A stretch of DNA of 64,000 nt from Desulfotignum sp032250905 (GTDB lineage: Bacteria > Desulfobacterota > Desulfobacteria > Desulfobacterales > Desulfobacteraceae). The stretch is from positions 1 through 64,000 of the forward strand of contig JAVVEQ010000002.1 in the NCBI GenBank assembly GCA_032250905.1. Reading direction: 5' to 3'. The notes beneath the pieces were generated by a model, which was not told the DNA's origin, did no database searches, and was given only the letters and a program-made list of their open reading frames with translations. Made by a program: the position numbers and the translations under genes. Positions 32,437 through 41,095 of the stretch are shown here, in pieces. The first letter of the stretch is position 1, and each line of letters starts with the position of its first letter.

Positions 32437-33881
32437 GTGTTTTCCTTGGATTCGATGTCTGGGCCTTTTGCGGCATTCCGTCCGGCAATGCGGCCGAACA
32501 CGATACACTCGGTCAGGGCGCATCCTCCCAGCCGGCCGGCACCGTGAATGCCGCCCGTGACCTCGCCGGCGGCAAACAGGCCCTGGATCGGCCGGGAACA
32601 GAGATCCATCACCCGGGCATGGGTGTCGATCTGCAGGCCGCCCGGGGTGTAATGGACCTTGGGCCACAGGCGTATGGCATAAAACGGCGGGGTCTCCAGG
32701 GGAAGGGTGCCTGTTTTCGGGTGTTTGCCGAAACGGTCGGGACCGGTTTGGGCCGTCCATTGATTGTATTCCCCCACGGTCTGTTCAAGGGACCCGGCCG
32801 GCATAGTGAATGCAGCACCCAGATCAGAAAGGGTGTTAAATACCTTTATTTTACCGGTCTTCAGGCAGGATATGAGACTGTCCGGTTCTTTTTGGGCGCC
32901 GTTGCGATCCACGATACCGATGCAGGCATGGCCGGCAGAAATCATCGCTTCACTTCTGTGCCGGCGGTCGGCCCATTCATTGACGATTCTGGCACCGGAG
33001 GCCGGGTCCACCAGGATACCGGCCGGAAATACACTGTAGGAGGCGAACCTGGCTCCTTTGCCGTAACCGGTTTCATCCGCACATCCCCAGGGACCCAGCT
33101 GAATCCAGGACAGGTGGAGCGGCATGGCATGGATGCCAAGGGCGGCAATCAACCCTTCGGCGGTGGCACCTTTGTGGTTGGTGGTGTCGATGGTAGCATC
33201 CAGTCGGGGGGCCTGGCAGGTGCGGAACGCGACATCACTGCTGAAACCGCCCGTGGCCAGAATCACGGCCCGGTCCGCCCGGATGTGCCGGATATCGCCG
33301 GGTCGTAACCCCGGATCCGGTTCCCGAAGATTCTCAGATGCCGGTGCCCGGCGGGTCAGCCGCACGCCCCTGACCCGCCCGCTGCTGTCAATGATCAGGC
33401 GGTCCAGGGCATGGCGGGTGTGGATGGATACATCCAGTTGATCCAGTCTTTTTTTAAGGGCCTTGACAATTTCACGGCCGGCGTTGTGTTCAATGGTGAC
33501 GGTGCGGGGCACGGAATGGCCCCCGAACTGATCCAGCCGGCCGGTATACCGGACCCCCAGGGACCGGGTCCAGTCAATGGCATCAGACGCCTCCCGGGCG
33601 AAGCATCTGACCAGCTCCGGTTGGTTGAGTCCCAGTCCGGCCCGCACGATATCCTCATAAAACTGTTCAGGTGAGTCCGTCACCCCCAGCTGTTTCTGCA
33701 TGAAATTGGCCGGTGCGGAGAGCCCGCCGTCACTGATGCGGGTGTTGCCCCCGATCAGGGGCATTTTTTCGAAAATCTTGACCGATGCGCCGGCCTGCCG
33801 GGCCTCTATGGCGGCGGACAGGCCGGCGGCACCGCTGCCGATAATCACCACATCGGCATGATCATCCCATGAAATGCTCAT
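32424..33881 (-). CDS. FAD-dependent fumarate-reductase-like flavoprotein (flavocytochrome c family)
   Basis: 485-residue soluble flavoprotein of the family that includes the flavin domains of fumarate, urocanate and related enoate reductases. FAD-binding motif VVIIGSGAAGLSAAIEA lies at residues 11-27, the GGNTRISDGGLSAP segment at about 44-57, the catalytic-loop-like RIVNEWADRRHRSEAM at about 293-308, and the C-terminal YTPGGLQIDTHARV and AAGEVTGGIHGAGRLGG at about 443-459. It has no signal peptide, haem-binding or FMN domain, so electrons must come from another subunit. It lies 10 bp after the HdrD-like gene and overlaps the thioesterase gene, pointing to the Hdr proteins as its partners. 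Confidence 0.88.
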   Translation of the reverse strand: MSISWDDHADVVIIGSGAAGLSAAIEARQAGASVKIFEKMPLIGGNTRISDGGLSAPANFMQKQLGVTDSPEQFYEDIVRAGLGLNQPELVRCFAREASDAIDWTRSLGVRYTGRLDQFGGHSVPRTVTIEHNAGREIVKALKKRLDQLDVSIHTRHALDRLIIDSSGRVRGVRLTRRAPASENLREPDPGLRPGDIRHIRADRAVILATGGFSSDVAFRTCQAPRLDATIDTTNHKGATAEGLIAALGIHAMPLHLSWIQLGPWGCADETGYGKGARFASYSVFPAGILVDPASGARIVNEWADRRHRSEAMISAGHACIGIVDRNGAQKEPDSLISCLKTGKIKVFNTLSDLGAAFTMPAGSLEQTVGEYNQWTAQTGPDRFGKHPKTGTLPLETPPFYAIRLWPKVHYTPGGLQIDTHARVMDLCSRPIQGLFAAGEVTGGIHGAGRLGGCALTECIVFGRIAGRNAAKGPDIESKENTWPE

Positions 33882-33891
33882 CGGTCTTCCG

Positions 33892-35106
33892 TTACAGCAC
33901 CAGGCATTCCGATGCCAGGGCCGCCACGGTATCCACTTTCATGCCCAGCTCGTAATGGGTGGACAGTTCCCCGAGCTGGCGGTGGCAGGACAGACAGGCC
34001 GTGGCCAGGTGTTTCAGTCCTGTGGCCCGCATCTGGTCCGCCTTGGGTTTGCCGGTGATCATGCGTTTTTTCGTGGTGCCGGAATCCTGGAGCATACCGC
34101 CCCCGCCGCCGCAGCAGACGCCGTTTTCCCGGTTGGGAACCAGTTCCCGGACCCCTTGACAGCACAGGGCCAGCAGTTCTCTTGGGGCATCATACCCGCC
34201 GGATTTCCGGGCGATATTGCAGGGGTCGTGATACGCGATTTCATAGGGATAAACTCCCGGATCAAATTTGAGAATCCCTTTTTTCGCATATTCCACACAC
34301 AGTTCAGGCATGCTGAGGATGCGGAACTCAGGTTCTCTGCCCAGCAACTGTGCGACCCGGCATTTGAGCACATGATAGGCATGGCCGCATTCACTTAGGA
34401 CCAGGGTGTCTATGTTCAGTGCTTCAGCCGATTCCACCACCCGGCGGGCGATCTGTTCTTCCACATCGTCGTTTCCGACAAAATATCCCCAGTTGGTGAC
34501 ATCGGTGTGATTCGATGACAGGGTCCAGGTTTCTCCCATGGCATAGAACAGTTTGGCCATGGCGGTCAGATGCATCAGGTTGATCCCCAGCTCCCGGGGG
34601 TTGGGCAGGTACAGGAATTTGCAGTCCGGCTGATCATGAAGAATCAGGGCCTTGGGGTCTTCCATGTCATCGGAGAACTCTTCAGCGACCCATTCCACGG
34701 TTTCCACAAACTCCTCTTTGGTCAAGCCGTTGACATCCCCGAGTTCCAGGCGGTTTTGGATGCCTTTGCCGATATCTTCAGGGATCTGGATTTTTGCGGC
34801 TGCCGTGCCCCTGGCCCGGGTCACCACCTGATCCATGTCAATGCCCATGGGGCAGTCCTGGGTGCAGCGGTTACAGATCAGGCAGTCCCAGAGCATTTGG
34901 CTGTCCACCAGTTCCTGTTCCAGCCCCAGTACCGCCATGCGCACGATTTGCCGGGGCACGGGACCGCCGGGCTGATCAAACCACGTGCACCGGGAGTTGC
35001 AGATCCCGCAGGTCAGACATTCATCCGTATTGTCCCCCTGGGTCAGCCGGTTGAGACGTCGGCTCAGTTCCGTATCTTTTTCAAGGATGGCTGTTTTCAT
35101 GATCAT
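33892..35106 (-). CDS. HdrD-like iron-sulfur protein (HdrC plus HdrB parts)
   Basis: 404-residue cytoplasmic protein. Residues 28-92 hold two [4Fe-4S] ferredoxin motifs, CLTCGICNSRC at about 30-40 and CLICNRCTQDCP at about 79-90. The rest resembles the CCG (cysteine-rich) domains of heterodisulfide reductase: SECGHAYHVLKCR at about 236-248, YHDPCNIARKSG, GVCCGGGGGML and ATACLSCHRQL near 384. This is the arrangement of HdrD or fused HdrCB, where the CCG cysteines bind a noncubane cluster for thiol/disulfide or electron-transfer chemistry. It starts 8 bp after the HdrA-like gene stops. Confidence 0.9.
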   Translation of the reverse strand: MIMKTAILEKDTELSRRLNRLTQGDNTDECLTCGICNSRCTWFDQPGGPVPRQIVRMAVLGLEQELVDSQMLWDCLICNRCTQDCPMGIDMDQVVTRARGTAAAKIQIPEDIGKGIQNRLELGDVNGLTKEEFVETVEWVAEEFSDDMEDPKALILHDQPDCKFLYLPNPRELGINLMHLTAMAKLFYAMGETWTLSSNHTDVTNWGYFVGNDDVEEQIARRVVESAEALNIDTLVLSECGHAYHVLKCRVAQLLGREPEFRILSMPELCVEYAKKGILKFDPGVYPYEIAYHDPCNIARKSGGYDAPRELLALCCQGVRELVPNRENGVCCGGGGGMLQDSGTTKKRMITGKPKADQMRATGLKHLATACLSCHRQLGELSTHYELGMKVDTVAALASECLVL

Positions 35107-35114
35107 ATATCCTT

Positions 35115-37571
35115 TTATGAAATCCGGGTCTCGGAAATTATGCGGGCAAATCTTTGTGTTTCATTGGCTGCCGCTGAATGCCAGACCACAGTGTCCGGGG
35201 TGATGCCGGGCAGGGTGCGCAGACGGGCCACTTCTTTCTGAGCGCTGGCAGCCCCTTTCATGGACTGGCAGTTGCCTTCATGACATCCTGCCACAATGAC
35301 GTTGGCAGCACCGTTGAGCAGCAGCTTGAGAATCAGGTTCACGCCGGCGCGGCAGGCGCAGGGAACCGATATCAACCGGATCGGGTCAGGCAGTGTCAAG
35401 GGTCCGGCGGCCAGGGCGGCGGAGCGTTGACAGGCCAGAACCACCACCATGCCGTTTTTGGCCGGCTCCGTTACCTGTTCCGGTGCACATGTGGTGGATT
35501 CAATGGCCAGGGCCGGACAGTTGGCCACGCACAAGTGACATCCAAAACAGGCGTGCGGAACGATTTCAGGCCGTTCTTTTTCATTGAGAAAAATGGCCTG
35601 GTGAGGACAGATACGCAGACAGGTCAGGCACTGGGCACATTTTTTCTGGTTGATTTCCACACCGGCATTCTGGGCGGGACCCGAAAAATTCAGATCTGCC
35701 ATGATGCTTCTAAGTTCAGCGGTAAGATCCGCATCATCCACGTCATCATGAGCGGCACCGGCAAAATAGATGCCTTTCCTGGGGCTCCGGGTCAGACGGT
35801 GGCGGACATTGGGGGACTGGAGAAACCCTTCTTTGTCCCGGTATTGCCCCAGCTGCATGGCTGTGGTGTCAATTTGGGTGCCGGGCACGGGCGCCGCAGG
35901 GATGACCAGCTGATCGCATTGCAGGGAAACGGAAATGCCGGGCAGGGTGGTTTCTTCCAAAGTCAGAGAAAAACCGGCATCTGTTTTTTTAATTTGAATC
36001 TCTTTCGGCGTGGTGCATCTTAAAAAACGAATCCCGGCCTTCCGGGCCTGATCATACAGCTGTTGTCCGGTGGGGCCGTGTACCAGCATGTTGGTCATGA
36101 TCACCGTGATCTGCCGGCCGGCCTTCTGTGCGTTCAGGGCGGTGGTCAATGCCAGGCGGGCCTCTTTTTTGTGTTCAGGTCCGGCATAATCCAGCAGGAT
36201 GACGGAATGGCGGGGCAGTTGTCCGGTCGGCGTCCGGGAAAAAGTAATCAGATCCATGGCATCGGCAAGGGCATCCTGCCCGGCAACACTGGGATATTCC
36301 GGTTCCGGGGCGGCAATGATGGCGCTGCATGTCATGGTTTTGTGATTCCCTTCCTGTTCGTAGCGGACGGTGAACCGCCCGGCGGTTCCGTCCACACCCA
36401 GGATCCTGCCCGGATCCATGAACGTGAGGCCATTCATCTCCCTGCCCCGGCCGAAACAGACAGCAGTGTACCCATTTTCGGCAAGGGTTTCAGCAATGGA
36501 TGTTGCCTGAAGACCCTCCCCCCAAACCAGCACATCCGCTTTTTCAGAAGGCGTGTGCCCCAGCTCTTTTAAAACCGATGCCGCGGCAATCCGGCCCTCC
36601 TGCCGGGAAGCAAGGATATCTTTGGGGCCGGCGGCACAGCCTGCCACATGGATACCGTCGGGCAGGGAAGCATCCGGGGTATTGAAAAACCCCCATTGAT
36701 TTGGATGGACATTGAGTCGGCCGGCCAACCGGTCAAATGCTTCAGGTGGCGACATGCCTATGGAGAGAACCACCAGGTCAAAGGTTTTGGCGATTCTGGC
36801 GCCGGAATCCGGATCTTCGACAATGACGCGCAGCCGTTCCTTGTCAGGATCCGGCAGAATTTCCGCCGGTACTCCCTGGGCCATGGCGATTCGGGTGGAC
36901 AGATCTGCTGCCAGGCAACGGGTTTCCTTGCCGATGGTTTGCAGATCCATGTGAAACAGGGTGATTGCAGCGTCCGGCAGCAGATAAAGCAGTTTCTCTG
37001 TATGACGCAGCGAAATTTTACAGCAGACCTGGGAACAGAAATCCCTGCCCAGGGTTCTGTTTCTGGAGCCGACACACTGGATAAAGGCAATTTTGGGTTG
37101 GGGAGTTGTGTCCAGAAAATCGGCCAGGCGTTCCTCTTTGAGAAGCTGGTTCAGCCGGGCCGTGGTGATGATTTTTTCATGCTGATCGAATTGAAGGCCG
37201 GACAGTATCGAAGGATCAAACGGCGTAAATCCGGTGGCCAGAATGATCCGGGCGGCATGAACCGTATCTCCCGAAGTCAGTTGTGCGGCAAATCCGGCAC
37301 CGGTTTTCTCCAGGCTGTCCAGGGTGGTGTTCAGATGCACAGATATGTTTGTGTGATGATCGGTTTGATAGACCATGTCCCCGGCCAGACATGCCCCGCA
37401 TTGCCGGCATTCATCCGTGGCCATGCAGGCCCAGGATGCGGCATGCCCCCCCAGCCGGTCGGCTGCTTCAACCAGATGTACCTGAATGTTTTGGTCCCCC
37501 AGTTTTTGGGCGGCGGCCATACCGGCAACCCCTCCGCCCAAAACCAGGACACTTTCAGAAGTGTGTGTCAT
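35115..37571 (-). CDS. HdrA-like flavoprotein with ferredoxin and MvhD-type domains
   Basis: 818-residue multi-cofactor protein. FAD-binding motif VLVLGGGVAGMAAAQKL lies at about 8-24, with a Cys motif MATDECRQCGACLAG at about 49-63. The HdrA block CVGSRNRTLGRDFCSQVCC is at about 168-186, and VAGCAAGPKDILAS closes the first flavin module. A second, more divergent Rossmann-type module (from about 345) follows, then two [4Fe-4S] motifs (CAQCLTCLRICP, CFGCHLCVANCP) at about 650-695, and an MvhD/FlpD-type [2Fe-2S] domain at the end (ACRAGVNLILKLL, GCHEGNCQ). HdrA flavins are sites of electron bifurcation. The start at 37571 has GGAGG 7 bp upstream; 37601 is an alternative. First gene of a four-gene operon. 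Confidence 0.9.
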   Translation of the reverse strand: MTHTSESVLVLGGGVAGMAAAQKLGDQNIQVHLVEAADRLGGHAASWACMATDECRQCGACLAGDMVYQTDHHTNISVHLNTTLDSLEKTGAGFAAQLTSGDTVHAARIILATGFTPFDPSILSGLQFDQHEKIITTARLNQLLKEERLADFLDTTPQPKIAFIQCVGSRNRTLGRDFCSQVCCKISLRHTEKLLYLLPDAAITLFHMDLQTIGKETRCLAADLSTRIAMAQGVPAEILPDPDKERLRVIVEDPDSGARIAKTFDLVVLSIGMSPPEAFDRLAGRLNVHPNQWGFFNTPDASLPDGIHVAGCAAGPKDILASRQEGRIAAASVLKELGHTPSEKADVLVWGEGLQATSIAETLAENGYTAVCFGRGREMNGLTFMDPGRILGVDGTAGRFTVRYEQEGNHKTMTCSAIIAAPEPEYPSVAGQDALADAMDLITFSRTPTGQLPRHSVILLDYAGPEHKKEARLALTTALNAQKAGRQITVIMTNMLVHGPTGQQLYDQARKAGIRFLRCTTPKEIQIKKTDAGFSLTLEETTLPGISVSLQCDQLVIPAAPVPGTQIDTTAMQLGQYRDKEGFLQSPNVRHRLTRSPRKGIYFAGAAHDDVDDADLTAELRSIMADLNFSGPAQNAGVEINQKKCAQCLTCLRICPHQAIFLNEKERPEIVPHACFGCHLCVANCPALAIESTTCAPEQVTEPAKNGMVVVLACQRSAALAAGPLTLPDPIRLISVPCACRAGVNLILKLLLNGAANVIVAGCHEGNCQSMKGAASAQKEVARLRTLPGITPDTVVWHSAAANETQRFARIISETRIS

Positions 37572-37631
37572 ATGTGCCTCCAGGATATGTGTGACGTTCA
37601 TTTTTTTTCAAGAGTCTTATCACATTCCCGG

Positions 37632-37681
37632 ATGAAAAAAAAAGCTTAAAATCTGTCGGCGATACCATCGGCGATGACAGC
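37632..37681 (-). terminator. likely terminator of rhlE
   Basis: Read on the minus strand, CTGTC ... GACAG with an inner CGAT-GGT-ATCG is followed by an interrupted T-rich tract ending in ten T residues. It lies about 33-80 bp beyond the rhlE stop. Confidence 0.5.
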
Positions 37682-37713
37682 ATCGCTCTGATTCCTCCTG
37701 CCGGAGGGCATTG

Positions 37714-39030
37714 CTAAACTGCTGACCAGGCCGCTGTCTGTCTTTTGGGTTTAAGTCCGGCCGGCAGCCAACTGGTATTTTGGGGCCGGCGATGGTTATC
37801 CGGCGTGGCTGGTGAGGATTTGACCCGGGTTCTCCTGGGTGCCTCTCTGTGTTTGGCTGCTTCTGGAACCGGTTTTGCCGGGGCCGCCGGCTGGGAGGTT
37901 TTCCGGGTTTCAGTGACCGGTAACGGTCTGACCGGCAGCTGTTTTTTGAGCAGGCGCTGGATATTGGCCAGCAGTCCCTGTTCATCACTGCTCACCAGAG
38001 ACAGGGCTTCTCCTCGTTCACCCGCCCGGCCGGTGCGGCCGATACGGTGAATATAGTCTTCAGCCACGTGTGGCATGTCAAAGTTGACCACATGGGGGAG
38101 ATGCTTTATATCCAGGCCACGGGCCGCAATATCCGTGGCAACCAGGGTCTGGACCGCCCCGTTTTTGAAATCCGCCAGGGCCCGTGTCCGGGCGGCCTGG
38201 CTTTTGTTGCCGTGGATGGCTGCTGCGGTGATACCGTCGCTGAGCAATTGTTTGGTCAGCCGGTTGGCCCGGTGTTTGGTGCGGGTAAATACCAGGGTCT
38301 GGTGCCAGCTGCCGTCCCGGATCAAACCGGACAGCAGGTTGCGTTTCCCGTCCTGGGATACCTGGTATACCTCCTGATCAATGGCGCGGGGGGCGGTGTT
38401 GCCGGGTGACACTTCAATCTGAACCGGGTTTTTCAGCAGCCCGTCAGCCAGGTCACGGATCTCCCGGGTATAGGTGGCGGAAAAAAGCATGCTCTGGCGT
38501 TTGGCAGGCAGGCATTTGATCACTTTGCGGATATCGTGGATAAACCCCATGTCCAGCATGCGGTCCGCCTCATCCAGGACCAGGCAGTTGACCTGGGAAA
38601 GATCCAGGGTTTTTCTGCCCACATGATCCAGGAGACGTCCCGGTGTGGCCACCAGGATATCCACCCCTTTCTGGAACTGTCTGATCTGGGGATTGATGTT
38701 GACTCCGCCGAAAACCACGGCGGTACGCAGGGATAGAAAGCGGCCGTAGGCTTTAAAATCATTTTCCACCTGGGCGGCCAGTTCCCGGGTAGGGGTTAGA
38801 ATCAATGCCCTGGGCAGCCGCGTGTTTGTTTTGTCCTGGTCCAGTTGCTGAAGAATGGGCAGCGCAAAAGCGGCGGTTTTGCCGGTTCCGGTTTTGGCGC
38901 CGGCAAGAATATCTGATCCTTTCAGCACTTTTGGAATGGCTTTTTCCTGAATGGGGGTGGGGGTGGTGTGGCCCTGTGCCTCAACGGCACGGAGCAAAGG
39001 GGCGCAAAGCCCCAGGTTTTGAAACGACAT
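37714..39030 (-). CDS. rhlE: DEAD-box RNA helicase, RhlE type
   Basis: 438-residue ATP-dependent RNA helicase. Motifs in order: Q-motif region (FQNLGLCAPLL, PTPIQEKAIP), AGAKTGTGKTAAF (motif I, about 44-56), PTRELAAQ, VATPGRLLD, LVLDEADRMLD (motif II), LFSATYT (III), ATDIAARGLDI (V) and HRIGRTGRAGERG (VI). The C-terminal 70 residues are basic and proline-rich, typical of RhlE. I chose ATG 39030, which has GAGGAG 8 bp upstream and begins MSFQNLG; the longer frame back to 39222 adds an unlike hydrophobic segment. Cold-shock or ribosome-assembly roles are known for relatives. Confidence 0.95.
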   Translation of the reverse strand: MSFQNLGLCAPLLRAVEAQGHTTPTPIQEKAIPKVLKGSDILAGAKTGTGKTAAFALPILQQLDQDKTNTRLPRALILTPTRELAAQVENDFKAYGRFLSLRTAVVFGGVNINPQIRQFQKGVDILVATPGRLLDHVGRKTLDLSQVNCLVLDEADRMLDMGFIHDIRKVIKCLPAKRQSMLFSATYTREIRDLADGLLKNPVQIEVSPGNTAPRAIDQEVYQVSQDGKRNLLSGLIRDGSWHQTLVFTRTKHRANRLTKQLLSDGITAAAIHGNKSQAARTRALADFKNGAVQTLVATDIAARGLDIKHLPHVVNFDMPHVAEDYIHRIGRTGRAGERGEALSLVSSDEQGLLANIQRLLKKQLPVRPLPVTETRKTSQPAAPAKPVPEAAKHREAPRRTRVKSSPATPDNHRRPQNTSWLPAGLKPKRQTAAWSAV

Positions 39031-39280
39031 AGGTAGTTCTCCTCTTAATTGCCCGCCTGCACAGCGCAGAACCGATCCAGGCTGAAATAGTAAAATAAAG
39101 GATTGGGGTAAATTAAGAAAAGGAATCGACCGCAATACTCCAGGCACCGACCGGAGGGTGCCATAAAAAATTAATAATAACACAGAACGGATTAATTGCA
39201 AGTAAAATTTAAACAGGTTCACTGATCAGAGAAATCAATAATCAGATGTATGCCGGATTTTAAGGACCGGTGCCTGCTTT
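39031..39280. other. AT-rich leader region upstream of rhlE
   Basis: A 250-bp gap between rhlE (leftward) and the end of the DUF6178 gene (also leftward). It probably carries the rhlE promoter and a long 5' leader. A small inverted repeat GGCACC / GGTGCC lies near 39144-39163. No reading frame of note and no clear terminator for the DUF6178 gene were seen. Confidence 0.4.
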
Positions 39281-41095
39281 TTAAGTGCGCTTCACCAGAA
39301 AATGGGGCATGAACCGCGGGTCAATTCGGTCCGGGTGAACTTCAGCATATTCCTCCCGGATTTCAGCCACCAGGTCCCTGAGCAGGTCTTTGACCGGGAG
39401 GGGCAGGTCCATGCCGATGGTTTCCGAGGCCCACAGAGCCAGGTCATCGGACCGGATGTCTTCCGTCTGCTGTGAACCGGTAACATTACTGCCGGTATCC
39501 GGGTCAGGGGTTTTCAGACCCGGTTCTCCGGCGAAAAGAGCCGTGAAAAACGGTTTGAAGCGATCCGTGCCAATGGGTGACAGGTCCGGTGTCAGCCCCA
39601 GGCGGTCCTTGGCCCACAGGGTGAGGATCAGACTTTTGTAGGTGAGTACCCCTTTCTTGAAAGTGGTGATATCCGGGTCCAGCCGGGCCAGAAAGCCGTC
39701 AATCCCCATGATCTGGTCGATGGCACGGCGGGTGGTCTGAATGTCGGACAAAGAGGCAAAATGCCGGTACAGGTTTCCGGTTTCATAATTGTCAAAATAC
39801 AGGGGACGGTCCAGAAGCAGGCCGCCCATCACTCCTAGAAACCTTTCTCCCAGAAAGCTTAAAGGCAGGTTTCGCTGCTGGATAAAGCTGTGCCTGTACC
39901 AGTTGTTCACCGCGGTTTTCAGCTGGATGCCGGCCCTGGAACCGGTGCGGAAAAGATCTTCCAGATAATAGGTCTGTATGAGGTCCCCGGCCTTTTCCAG
40001 GCTGACCTTGTCCTGGAGGATCGATTCCAGTCCCAGGCTCAGAAAGGCGGATGTCTTGCGGATGACCGGGGACAGGGTTTCCGTGTCCCGGACCTTGATC
40101 CGGTCCGCGGAGATCACCTTGTTGACAAGCGCGGCCAGTTCCGATTCCAGAGTGAGCATGAAATCGGCCGGTAAAAGAGCCAGGGCGTTGACAAACAGGT
40201 CGTCTCCAGCCAGGAACTGTGTAAAGCACTGGGGAGGCAGGGGCAGTTCAGGGTCAAAGGTTTCAGAAGAAAATACGTGGATTTTCGGGCGCTTGCGCAG
40301 TCCAGTGAGGGGTGTGGGCTGGTAGATGCCGATGGCCTCATGGAACGGCAGAAATCCTTTTTCCGCCAGCCGGACGGTTCTCAGGCGCAACTGCTCTTCC
40401 TCGGTTTCGGCGGGCAGGACATTGATGGTTTCCAGCATCAGGCCGTGAAATACGGACAGGTCCATGTCCGCCAGTTTTCTAACCATGTCCTCGATCAGTT
40501 CCGGGGCCTGAACCTCTTCGGACAAGGGCATGTCTTCGTCGTCTGTACCGGCATCATTTTCTTCTGAATCCTCCCCCTGTTTTTCTTCAGGAAACCGGAA
40601 ATAAAATTTATCATCCAGGGTAATGTAATCGTCAAAATCGTCCGGCGGCACCTCATCATGTTCCCGGATGAAGATCTCCATGTGCCGGGACAGATAAAAT
40701 TCGAAATAATCGGGTTTCTCCATGATGATCCAGCGCAGGAACCGTTTCGGGTCTGCCTGGAACAGCAGATCGAAGGCCTTTGTCATCACCCGGGTGTCCA
40801 GCCGGTCCCCGTCCCAGACTTCCACATCCAGTAGATATTCCCACTGGTCGGAAGTGGCTAAAGACAGCACCGGGATGAAATCCGACGGGCCGATGTGGTG
40901 CATGAGAAAATACAGGTCCTGATCCGGAAAAGACTGGATCAGGGTGGCCGGGGCCGGGGCATCCAGCAGGGCCTCCAGAGCGGTTTCCGAATCCATTTTC
41001 AAAATCTGGGTGCGCTGGTCCCTGAGCTTGAGTTCCCGGGCCTGCCGGTTGGTCAGATGATGGTCGTTGGGGGGGCTTGCAGGTTTGTCATTCAT
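39281..41095 (-). CDS. DUF6178-family protein
   Basis: 604-residue protein that I recognise as the DUF6178 family, found mainly in sulfate reducers and relatives; no function is established. It is soluble, mostly helical, with an acidic low-complexity stretch at about 174-192 (EEKQGEDSEENDAGTDDED). Recognisable parts are the N-terminal LIQSFPDQDLYFLMHHIGP at about 53-71, WEYLLDVEVWDGD at about 87-99, and the C-terminal FMPHFLVKRT. Its ATG overlaps the stop of the upstream radical SAM gene by 4 bp, so the pair is translationally coupled and likely works in one process. Confidence 0.8.
   Translation of the reverse strand: MNDKPASPPNDHHLTNRQARELKLRDQRTQILKMDSETALEALLDAPAPATLIQSFPDQDLYFLMHHIGPSDFIPVLSLATSDQWEYLLDVEVWDGDRLDTRVMTKAFDLLFQADPKRFLRWIIMEKPDYFEFYLSRHMEIFIREHDEVPPDDFDDYITLDDKFYFRFPEEKQGEDSEENDAGTDDEDMPLSEEVQAPELIEDMVRKLADMDLSVFHGLMLETINVLPAETEEEQLRLRTVRLAEKGFLPFHEAIGIYQPTPLTGLRKRPKIHVFSSETFDPELPLPPQCFTQFLAGDDLFVNALALLPADFMLTLESELAALVNKVISADRIKVRDTETLSPVIRKTSAFLSLGLESILQDKVSLEKAGDLIQTYYLEDLFRTGSRAGIQLKTAVNNWYRHSFIQQRNLPLSFLGERFLGVMGGLLLDRPLYFDNYETGNLYRHFASLSDIQTTRRAIDQIMGIDGFLARLDPDITTFKKGVLTYKSLILTLWAKDRLGLTPDLSPIGTDRFKPFFTALFAGEPGLKTPDPDTGSNVTGSQQTEDIRSDDLALWASETIGMDLPLPVKDLLRDLVAEIREEYAEVHPDRIDPRFMPHFLVKRT

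Noticed and set aside
32424..32760. 261-codon minus-strand frame starting at 32760 as one long thioesterase
   Set aside because: Its first 108 codons are a shadow of the flavoprotein gene; the real thioesterase starts at 32436 with a family-like N-terminus.
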